Shown here one piece after another: positions 1 to 5,637 of a DNA stretch of 5,659 nt (positions are counted from its first letter, which is position 1; every line of letters starts with the position of its first letter). The position numbers were made by a program, and so were the translations under genes. The notes under the pieces were generated by a model. The model was not told the origin of the DNA. It searched no databases and worked only from the letters and a program-made list of their open reading frames with translations. This DNA comes from Roseibacillus sp. (GTDB lineage Bacteria > Verrucomicrobiota > Verrucomicrobiia > Verrucomicrobiales > Akkermansiaceae), in assembly GCA_002729275.1 (NCBI GenBank), contig PBTP01000122.1:5251-10909 (forward strand), given 5' to 3'.

Positions 1-999
1 ATCGACGTCTGGGGCCGGCTCCGCGACTCTGAGGATGCTGATAACGCTGATTACCGGGCCGCAATTGCCGACTACCGGGGAGCGAGGCTTTCACTGGCAG
101 TGAACACTGCCAAGGCATGGATTAACCTGACTGAAGCCCAGCAGCAAGTCGACTTGGCGGAACAGACTCTGCAAGATTTCAAGAAGAGCCTCTCGTTGAT
201 CAGTCGGCGCCATCGCGAAGCCCTCCTTCGCGCTGTCGACGTCCAGTTCGGCAGAAACAATGTAGCCAGTGCTGAACGCAACCTCAGAAGCCAGGTTCTT
301 CGCAGGGATGAGGCGGCCAGAACTCTGGAACTTCTTCTTGGACGTTACCCAGCAGGGGAATTGGAAGCGACACCCAACCTGCCCTCTCTGCGGCGTCAGG
401 TTCCCGCCGGCCTTCCATCAGACCTACTCAGTCGCAGACCCGACCTTGCCGCCGGCCGAGAGAGAATCTATGCCTCCGCCAGCCGGGCCGACACCGCCAG
501 AAAATCTCTTCTTCCTTCGCTGCGGCTCACAGGGTCTGGCGGAAACGGATCTCCGGACCTTCGCAAAGCGCTTGATCCGTCGTTCCTCACGTGGTCTATC
601 GCCTCATCTCTCGCCCAGACTCTCTACCAGGGTGGAGCCCCCAGCGCGGCAGCTCGTGCCGCGCTGGAACTAAACAGGGCCGCCATCTACGACTACCTTC
701 AAGATGCCCTGCAAGCACTCAGGGAAGTGGAATCCGCACTGCAGGTGGACTTATCCCTGCGCCAGCAGGAAAGCTTTCTCCTGATAGAGGTCGACCAGGC
801 AAGCAAAGCCCAGGCTGCGGCAGAAAGAGACCTCGGACTGGGCATCGAAGGATCAAGCGTCCTCGAAATCCTTGAATCCCAACGGCGCGCCGTGAATGCC
901 CGCGGTAGTCTGATTCGACTGCGAAACCAACGTTTACAGAACCGCTTGAGTCTTCATCTTGCGCTTGGCGGCGACTACGAAACCTCAGAGGAAAACTGA
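1..999 (+). CDS. RND efflux outer membrane factor, NodT/TolC family (5' truncated)
   Basis: The reading frame is open from base 1 and ends in TGA at 997-999, giving 332 visible residues. The gene begins outside the window, and the GTG at 100 is an internal valine rather than a start. Family members are usually about 450-490 residues, so roughly the first 120-150 are missing, including any signal peptide and lipobox. Seen directly: the signature IDVWGRLR at residues 1-8, long amphipathic helices rich in Ala, Leu, Gln and Arg, the hallmark GLPSDLLSRRPDL (about 137-149), and a second helical repeat ending in RLSLHLALGGDYE. From family knowledge, these proteins form trimeric outer membrane channels that dock with an RND pump and a periplasmic adaptor to export drugs, metals or other small molecules. 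Pump and adaptor genes would be expected upstream, outside the window. The substrate cannot be read from this gene. Family assignment is firm. Confidence 0.93.
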   Translation: MDVWGRLRDSEDADNADYRAAIADYRGARLSLAVNTAKAWINLTEAQQQVDLAEQTLQDFKKSLSLISRRHREALLRAVDVQFGRNNVASAERNLRSQVLRRDEAARTLELLLGRYPAGELEATPNLPSLRRQVPAGLPSDLLSRRPDLAAGRERIYASASRADTARKSLLPSLRLTGSGGNGSPDLRKALDPSFLTWSIASSLAQTLYQGGAPSAAARAALELNRAAIYDYLQDALQALREVESALQVDLSLRQQESFLLIEVDQASKAQAAAERDLGLGIEGSSVLEILESQRRAVNARGSLIRLRNQRLQNRLSLHLALGGDYETSEEN

Positions 1000-1012
1000 C
1001 GAGCCCAGGTGA

Positions 1013-2026
1013 TCAGCGTCCCATGCGCGCGGCCCTGCGGGTCCTGCGAGTCTTGACGAGAACACAGTCTGTCCTGGGAAGAATCTTTTTTTCAACCTCC
1101 ACGACAACCTCTTTCGCAGGAAACTCATGGAGCACCATTTCTGCAACTTCTGTAGAGAGAGTCTCAATCAATTTTCGCGGACGCTCATCTGCGAGTTTGA
1201 TGATCCGCTTGGCAACAGCATCATAATCGACAGTGTTCTCCACTTGGTCTTCCAGCACGGAGAAATTCTTGTCCGGCATGATATCCACAGTGAGATGAAG
1301 GGTCTGACGGCGTGCTCTTTCATCATCAGGCACCCCAATAAAGCAATCTACTGCCAGCCGCCTGACTGTAATCCAGTCAACCGCCTTCTCTTGGGTTGGA
1401 GCCCTTCCTTTTTTTAACATGGCGTGCAGAGATTTGATCGAGTCCATGATAAAGTTTGGGTTCCCCGTCTCAAGTTTCTCGAGCACATCATAGCCACTCA
1501 ACACAGCAACCGAAGAAACTCCTCCATAGTGCGCTGTTTCCAGGTCATGCAGCATATCACCCACATAGGCTGTCTCCTCCCGAACAAGGCATTTGTCCTC
1601 AATCAGCTCCGCAATCACCTTTCGCTTATCCAGTACGCCCGAGTAAACGTCCTCGAAGTGATCCTGGAATCCAAACCTTCTCATCTGCTCCCCGAAAATC
1701 TCTGAATTCATACTGGTTAGGACAAACAGTCGGATTTCATTTTCGCTACACCATTCAAGAAAATCACGTGTTCCTTTCAGGGGGATCACGGCATCCTCGC
1801 TCGCATCAAAAGATTTGCGGAAGTGCTCCTCCAGCTCCCTCAGCGATATTCCGGGAACATGCTCCTCATACCACTCCGAATAAGGCAGCCGAAAGCTCCT
1901 TCGGAATTCCTCCCAGGTCATAGGCTCCTTCCCGTAAGTAGTAAGAACCGCATTGGTAGCCATCAGGGTCGGACCGGAGTCGTCGACCAAGGTGCCTGAC
2001 CAGTCCAATATGAGTGATCTAAACAT
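1013..2026 (-). CDS. folB: HAD-family hydrolase fused to dihydroneopterin aldolase (FolB)
   Basis: 337 residues with two domains. Residues 1 to about 203 are a HAD hydrolase with a small helical (C1-type) cap. Motif I is DWSGTLVDD with nucleophile Asp8, motif II is around Thr104/Ser105 (FVLTSMN), the motif III lysine is Lys134 or Lys136, and motif IV is GDMLHD with Asp157 and Asp161. Ser10 stands where HAD phosphatases carry their general acid Asp. Residues about 216-330 are FolB, which converts 7,8-dihydroneopterin to 6-hydroxymethyl-dihydropterin and glycolaldehyde in folate synthesis. The expected FolB residues are present: Glu236 in GVPDDE, Tyr268 in TVDYDA, Glu288 in LIETLS, and Lys313 in VEKKILP. 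The fusion suggests that the HAD half dephosphorylates a pterin precursor, but this is inference. The ATG start has no good Shine-Dalgarno, only a distant GAGAG. The gene lies 102 bases after the DUF721 gene, probably last in the operon, and converges with the efflux gene with a 13-base gap. Domain calls are firm; the HAD substrate is unknown. Confidence 0.9.
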   Translation of the reverse strand: MFRSLILDWSGTLVDDSGPTLMATNAVLTTYGKEPMTWEEFRRSFRLPYSEWYEEHVPGISLRELEEHFRKSFDASEDAVIPLKGTRDFLEWCSENEIRLFVLTSMNSEIFGEQMRRFGFQDHFEDVYSGVLDKRKVIAELIEDKCLVREETAYVGDMLHDLETAHYGGVSSVAVLSGYDVLEKLETGNPNFIMDSIKSLHAMLKKGRAPTQEKAVDWITVRRLAVDCFIGVPDDERARRQTLHLTVDIMPDKNFSVLEDQVENTVDYDAVAKRIIKLADERPRKLIETLSTEVAEMVLHEFPAKEVVVEVEKKILPRTDCVLVKTRRTRRAARMGR

Positions 2027-2128
2027 TGCTGAAGGGAGCTCTCATGACCATCGAAACGGTCCTCTTTTCCATTGTATTGTTTTCGCTGGTGTCACGGTAT
2101 TTCAGGAAGGTCAAAAGCACACGAAGTG

Positions 2129-2575
2129 CTAGCCGAGGATTAATTGCACCTCCCGGATTGTATTTCGCCCTAATTTCTTTTGCAGCCGCAGAAGAAGATC
2201 TTTCTTGGTCTGCTCGAGGTGAAAACGCATCGAAGGCTGAATCACTTTAAGGGTTAATTTACCATGGCGCAGGGAAACCGGCTCGGTCTGCCTTCCCACA
2301 AATTCACCTGCCACCTCGGTCCAGGCACCACGCAACCGACTCTCTTCGATTCCCTCCGTTAGTCGAAGGTTCTTGAGGATATCACTGAGAACATCGGCTG
2401 GGGTCGAGACATTGGCCTCTAGGTCGAGAGGTTCACCAACCCCACGAAAATCCTTTAGGACTTGCGCCCGGATCGCTTTCCGTCGCGCAACTCCCCTCCC
2501 TCGGACAACCTTATTTAGTCGTCCGAACCGTCGCCGATGGCTTCCACCGGACAACCCTCCATGGCCTCTCGACAA
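2129..2575 (-). CDS. DUF721 (DciA-like) protein
   Basis: 148 residues from the TTG start chosen here. The last 90 or so residues fit DUF721: an N-terminal helix (ADVLSDILKNL), a tryptophan-centred segment (GAWTEVAGEFVGRQTEPVSL, Trp85), a beta strand (GKLTLKVIQPSMRF) and a Leu/Lys-rich helix ending LGRNTIREVQLILG. The first 40 residues are very basic (RGHGG, SHRRRFGR, RGRGVARRKA), which suits nucleic-acid contact. DciA members of this family load or assist the replicative helicase DnaB. Whether this protein does so is inference from family only. No ATG, GTG or TTG lies in frame between the end of the ferredoxin gene and the core domain, so translation must begin inside the ferredoxin gene or at a non-standard codon. 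TTG at 2575 has an ideal Shine-Dalgarno (AGGAGGAGG) 4-7 bases upstream. TTG at 2554 or 2680 is possible but poorer. The overlap with the ferredoxin gene is 61 bases and implies translational coupling. Confidence 0.8.
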   Translation of the reverse strand: MSRGHGGLSGGSHRRRFGRLNKVVRGRGVARRKAIRAQVLKDFRGVGEPLDLEANVSTPADVLSDILKNLRLTEGIEESRLRGAWTEVAGEFVGRQTEPVSLRHGKLTLKVIQPSMRFHLEQTKKDLLLRLQKKLGRNTIREVQLILG

Positions 2576-2751
2576 AGTTCCTCCTCCTGCTGGTTTTCTG
2601 GCTGCTTGTACACGTACGAATAGCCCTCGTCTTCTTCCCTTGTGAAATTTTCTGGAGCCGTTTCCCGACACAGGTCGCAATCAATACACATGCTGTCCAC
2701 GTAGAACTTCCCATCTACATTTTCTGGGTTTTTGTCTTCGCGATCTGCCAT
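2515..2751 (-). CDS. Small single-cluster [4Fe-4S] ferredoxin
   Basis: 78 residues, very acidic, cytoplasmic. Cluster ligands are read directly: Cys22, Cys25 and Cys28 in MCIDCDLC, and Cys67 followed by proline in GCPVEAI. This is the one-cluster arrangement, as in Desulfovibrio- or Thermotoga-type ferredoxins. Cys60 is an extra cysteine that is not expected to bind the cluster. There is no second CxxCxxC set, so it is not a 2[4Fe-4S] protein. It would act as a low-potential one-electron carrier; the partner enzyme cannot be named from the sequence. The start ATG has a usable Shine-Dalgarno (AAAGGA, about 3 bases upstream). It is the first gene of the probable minus-strand operon, and its end overlaps the start of the DUF721 gene. 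No functional link between the ferredoxin and its two downstream neighbours is evident. Confidence 0.92.
   Translation of the reverse strand: MADREDKNPENVDGKFYVDSMCIDCDLCRETAPENFTREEDEGYSYVYKQPENQQEEELCREAMEGCPVEAIGDGSDD
2580..2588 (-). promoter_or_regulatory. Ribosome binding site deciding the DUF721 start
   Basis: On the minus strand AGGAGGAGG precedes AACT and then TTG (2573-2575). This gives 4 to 7 bases of spacing, depending on which GGAGG pairs with 16S rRNA. It is the strongest Shine-Dalgarno in the window and lies inside the ferredoxin gene, where the same bases encode Gln-Glu-Glu (around residues 54-57). Selection on the ferredoxin codons alone could also explain the purine run, so the call is moderate. 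Confidence 0.5.
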
Positions 2752-2898
2752 TGGTCCTTTGCCCCGGATACGATTTGCCCTTCAATCCTTGGCCCAGCTC
2801 CGGGGTAGATGCAAATCTTTTATACCTACCCGTAAAGTCCTGCGCGATTCAGCACTGGTCAAGAGCAAGCCCAGCAGTTAGAGCTTTGCCAAGCCCGG
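2752..2898 (+). promoter_or_regulatory. Divergent intergenic region with probable promoters and a small inverted repeat
   Basis: These 147 bases separate the ferredoxin operon (leftward) from the membrane protein-chdC pair (rightward), so promoters for both should lie here. This is inferred from gene layout. Around 2815-2825 there is an A/T-rich patch (TCTTTTATACC on +, reading GGTATAAAAGA on -) that could supply a -10 element for either direction, but I found no well-spaced -35 partner. An imperfectly symmetrical repeat, GGGTAG (2803-2808) and CTACCC (2826-2831), flanks the patch with a 17-base spacer. It could be an operator or chance. No riboswitch or terminator was recognised. Confidence 0.4.
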
Positions 2899-3588
2899 AT
2901 GGACCCGCTTTCAGATATCGAATCCAACTCACCCGCTGCTGAAGAAACAGAGCTTTCTAAACCGAGGGCGGAGGAACATTCAGCTGATTCCAGCATGGAG
3001 AAGTCGTCTGATTCCACCCAGACCGATAAGGACTCGGCTTTCCTCCTAAAGGGCTGCTCAACCCGCGAGATTATCTGGCTGGGTAGCCTCGCCCTCGCGA
3101 TCATCATGGTTGGGATTTTTGCCCTCAGGCTTTTTTTCGGTAACATTGCAACAAGCACCTCAGAGGATGTTGACTTCCCGGTGAAGGGAGAGCACCTGAC
3201 CATAGGAGCAATTGAGACCTACTGGCGAAAAGTTGATCCCGAGACAGACTCAGGAATCCAACTTGGCACTAAGTTGATTCCTGCTGCCCGAATCAGCCTG
3301 AAATCCTCTGGCTCCGGCTCTCTTCGATTTCTTTTTGAGAATCCACAAGGCGACCTCATCGGAGATTCGGTAACCCTGATTGCGTCTGGAGGAAACTTCC
3401 TCGATAGCAAGCAGAACACTACAACCATCCGCGCGACCGGAGGCTTCAAGGATCTGGGCGACTACAATGAATACCTGACCGAACAGGTCCGTTTCTGGAA
3501 GTTAGTTGTCTTGGAGGGAGGACCAGACTCCGGCAATCAGGTCTTCAATCCACTCATCCGAATGCCTATTTCTCCCAAACGCCGCTAG
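2899..3588 (+). CDS. Single-span membrane protein of unknown function, adjacent to chdC
   Basis: 229 residues; I do not recognise the family. Residues 1-50 are polar, acidic and Ser/Glu/Asp-rich, probably disordered, and the one cysteine (Cys53) sits just before the membrane. Residues about 57-80 (REIIWLGSLALAIIMVGIFA and on to LRLFFGN) form one clear transmembrane helix. Residues about 90-229 are a soluble domain of alternating strand-like segments (LGTKLIPAARISLKS, SLRFLFENPQGDLIGDS, SVTLIASGGNF, FWKLVVLEGG), perhaps a beta-sandwich. With an N-in signal anchor the soluble domain would be periplasmic. There are no catalytic or heme-binding motifs such as CxxCH. The ATG at 2899 lacks a clear Shine-Dalgarno. 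ATG at 2995 would drop most of the disordered tail and has a GGAGGA only at too great a distance. The gene ends 12 bases before chdC, so the two are probably co-transcribed, which could tie it to heme metabolism. That link is inference only. Confidence 0.78.
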   Translation: MDPLSDIESNSPAAEETELSKPRAEEHSADSSMEKSSDSTQTDKDSAFLLKGCSTREIIWLGSLALAIIMVGIFALRLFFGNIATSTSEDVDFPVKGEHLTIGAIETYWRKVDPETDSGIQLGTKLIPAARISLKSSGSGSLRFLFENPQGDLIGDSVTLIASGGNFLDSKQNTTTIRATGGFKDLGDYNEYLTEQVRFWKLVVLEGGPDSGNQVFNPLIRMPISPKRR

Positions 3589-3600
3589 AATCATTACCTC

Positions 3601-4425
3601 ATGTCCGAACCCGCTCCTCCACTGGTGCCACGCGAAGGCTGGCATGTAATGCACCTTTTCTACCATATCGACCACGGACAGTGGCAGATGCTCGACGAAA
3701 GTGAAAAAAGAGAGGCTAAGACTGGATTTACAGAGCTCATTCAGGAAATACGAACCACACCGGATACTCAGCTTCTGACATTCACGATTGCCACACCCAA
3801 GGCCGACCTTGGATTCATGCTTCTTACTCCGGACCTTCAGATAGCGAACACCTTCGAGAAGCGACTCACCCTCTCTCTTGGTGTGGACGTGCTTACTCCG
3901 GTGTATTCCTACCTTTCACAAACCGAACGCTCTGAATATACCACAAGCAGTGCCCAGTATGCTGAGGAAACTCTTAAACAGGAAGAAGGCCTGTCAGAAG
4001 GCTCCCCCGAGTTCGCATCAAAGCTGAAGGAATTTGATGAGAGAATGGAGCATTATCTCCAGCACAGGCTCTACCCTTCATTACCGGACTGGCCGGCCAT
4101 CTGCTTTTATCCAATGTCAAAGCGCCGTCACGGCAACGACAATTGGTATGCTCTGGACTACGACGAGCGGCGCACCCTGATGAAAGGGCATGCCACCACC
4201 GGCCGTAAGTATTCGGGTCGCATTCTGCAACTTATCACCGGCTCTACTGGCCTCGATGATGCTGAGTGGGGAGTCACCCTGCTTGCAAAGGATACGATCG
4301 AGATCAAGTCGATCGTCTATGAAATGCGGTTCGACCCTGTCTCTGTACGCTATGGGGAATTCGGAGATTTCTATATCGGGATGCAAATGCCCCTCGATGA
4401 AATCTTCAGAAGGCTATGCCTTTGA
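3601..4425 (+). CDS. chdC: Coproheme decarboxylase (chlorite dismutase family)
   Basis: 274 residues. ChdC, also called HemQ, carries out the last step of the coproporphyrin-dependent heme pathway: peroxide-dependent oxidative decarboxylation of the propionates at positions 2 and 4 of coproheme III, giving heme b. Key residues match the Firmicute enzymes in identity and spacing. The catalytic Tyr170 is in FYPMSKRR with Met172 and Lys174, the proximal heme ligand His197 is in MKGHATTGRKY, the distal Gln210 is in LQLITGSTG, and Arg243 is in YEMRFD. Tyr to His (27) and His to Gln (13) equal the Listeria enzyme spacings (Tyr147, His174, Gln187). The distal Gln with the Tyr argues for ChdC rather than true chlorite dismutase, which has a distal Arg. 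It is about 25 residues longer than the usual 250, all before the catalytic Tyr, including a charged stretch near 120-150. It has no signal peptide, so it is cytoplasmic. The start lies 12 bases after the membrane protein gene, without a visible Shine-Dalgarno. Confidence 0.95.
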   Translation: MSEPAPPLVPREGWHVMHLFYHIDHGQWQMLDESEKREAKTGFTELIQEIRTTPDTQLLTFTIATPKADLGFMLLTPDLQIANTFEKRLTLSLGVDVLTPVYSYLSQTERSEYTTSSAQYAEETLKQEEGLSEGSPEFASKLKEFDERMEHYLQHRLYPSLPDWPAICFYPMSKRRHGNDNWYALDYDERRTLMKGHATTGRKYSGRILQLITGSTGLDDAEWGVTLLAKDTIEIKSIVYEMRFDPVSVRYGEFGDFYIGMQMPLDEIFRRLCL

Positions 4426-4449
4426 AGAGCGCAGCTCCCTGATTCCTGC

Positions 4450-5637
4450 TCATTTGCCAGTGGGGCCCAGATGGATCAACGATCCAAAATACCAATCCCA
4501 GAGGGCCCAGCCTCCAAAAATCCATGCCGCACCACCAAGAGCTAGGAAAGGGCCAAAGGGCAGCTGTCTCCCGAATCCTACCCGAGCCGGCAAGGCCCAA
4601 AATATAGCAAAAATACAGGCGGCGAATAAGGAGAAGGCAACTCCCTGCCACCCAATGAAAGCCCCAATCAAGCCGAGCAGTGGCGGATCCCCATCACCCA
4701 TCGCCTCACGGGGAACAGCGACCTTCGTAGCTTTACCGCTAAGAGATTTCAGCTCTTCAATGGAGTAGGTCTTTCCACCTGCCTCGACGGTCTCCCGGCT
4801 GATCAATAGAGTTTTTGCTTTCACCGGTTTGCCATCAATGCGGACACCATGCCCCTCGATCTCAAGCCGGTCATAATCTCTGAAAAACAGATCTCCCCAG
4901 GGATAGATATCCTCCGCATGGCCCCCTCCCCTCGGATCTCCTTGAGAGCTCTTGATGACAAAACTCAATTGCTCTGCCTCCGACTCGGGCTCGCGCAGAT
5001 GCCATTCGGCCGCATCTGGAAATTGAAGCCGTTTTATCCCCATGAGCTTTTTCCCAAGATAGACCACCAGGCTTAACCCTCCCCAGCCTGCGGCGATACC
5101 CGCCACCGCCCGAACTCCACCCTCCCACCACCGTATCGAATCTGGCATTCCAGCAAGAGTCACAAGGGTTGGATCAATACACGCTCCGACTACCCCAATA
5201 CCCATCCCCCACCAGCAGAAATCGACAGGCACGACCATGAGATCTGCATCAATCCATGCGATTGAAACGAGCAGCACACTGAGAGCTGCCACGAGCAAAG
5301 CGGCGACTGGTGACGCCGGGGTTCGATCTACCACAAAGACGAGCCACCCTCCCAGGAAAAGGACTGCTGTCACCAACTCCACCAAGGGGTAGCGAATACT
5401 GATTCGCGCCTCACAGCTTGCACACTTCCCCCGCTGCACCAGCCACGTAAACAGAGGGATATTCCGGTACCAGGGAATTTCGACCCGACATTCGGGGCAG
5501 AACGAGCGGCTTGGCGTGGTTACCGACATTCCGTCCCGAGGCCAGCGGTAGATGACCACATTCAGATACGACCCAATACAGGCCCCGATGGCAAACATGC
5601 CCCATGCCCATACCGGAAGCCGGAAAATCTCTTCCAT
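4450..5637 (-). CDS. pilD: Type IV prepilin peptidase (A24 family) with a large soluble insertion
   Basis: 395 residues. It is an inner-membrane aspartyl protease that cleaves type IV prepilin or pseudopilin leaders, and family members usually also N-methylate the new N-terminus. Seen: TM1 with GACIGSYLNVVIYRWPRDG (18-36); a zinc-type cysteine set Cys47, Cys50, Cys72, Cys75 (CPEC and CASC); NIPLFTWLVQRGKC; RYPLVEL before TM2; the first catalytic Asp130 in WIDADLMVVPVD; five N-terminal membrane segments; a hydrophilic insertion from about 197 to 312; the second catalytic Asp317 in MGDGDPPLLGLIGAFIGW; and then about three more membrane segments. The usual length is 250-290, and the excess is the insertion. 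In the GxGD motif the lysine commonly found at +2 after the catalytic Asp (GxGDxK) is Pro. The frame stays open upstream of the ATG to the window edge, so an earlier start is possible; the ATG at 5637 has only a distant AAAGGG. It converges with chdC, 24 bases apart. Confidence 0.92.
   Translation of the reverse strand: MEEIFRLPVWAWGMFAIGACIGSYLNVVIYRWPRDGMSVTTPSRSFCPECRVEIPWYRNIPLFTWLVQRGKCASCEARISIRYPLVELVTAVLFLGGWLVFVVDRTPASPVAALLVAALSVLLVSIAWIDADLMVVPVDFCWWGMGIGVVGACIDPTLVTLAGMPDSIRWWEGGVRAVAGIAAGWGGLSLVVYLGKKLMGIKRLQFPDAAEWHLREPESEAEQLSFVIKSSQGDPRGGGHAEDIYPWGDLFFRDYDRLEIEGHGVRIDGKPVKAKTLLISRETVEAGGKTYSIEELKSLSGKATKVAVPREAMGDGDPPLLGLIGAFIGWQGVAFSLFAACIFAIFWALPARVGFGRQLPFGPFLALGGAAWIFGGWALWDWYFGSLIHLGPTGK

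Noticed and set aside
269..875. Two + strand open frames overlapping the efflux gene (269-673 and 591-875)
   Set aside because: Both lie wholly inside the well-supported efflux protein frame, have Pro/Arg-rich low-quality translations and match no family.
1000..1012. Short convergent gap between the efflux and HAD-FolB genes examined for a terminator
   Set aside because: Thirteen bases with no stem-loop or T-tract.
1456..1923. 155-codon + strand open frame opposite the HAD domain
   Set aside because: Antisense shadow of the HAD-FolB gene; the translation is rich in Ser, Pro and His and has no recognisable domain.
3601..4425. Considered a true chlorite dismutase instead of coproheme decarboxylase
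   Set aside because: The position of the distal Arg in chlorite dismutases is Gln210, and the catalytic Tyr170 with Lys174 fits ChdC.
4426..4449. Short convergent gap examined for a bidirectional terminator
   Set aside because: It holds only a very weak GAGC/GCTC pairing and no T-run.
4472..4486. Perfect hairpin TGGATC-AAC-GATCCA near the convergent chdC/pilD junction, considered as a terminator
   Set aside because: It lies inside pilD coding sequence, has only a 6-base stem and is not followed by a T-tract on either strand.
4190..4768. 192-codon + strand open frame spanning the chdC end and the prepilin peptidase end
   Set aside because: It overlaps both convergent genes out of frame, and its Pro/Ser/Lys-rich translation is typical of shadow frames.
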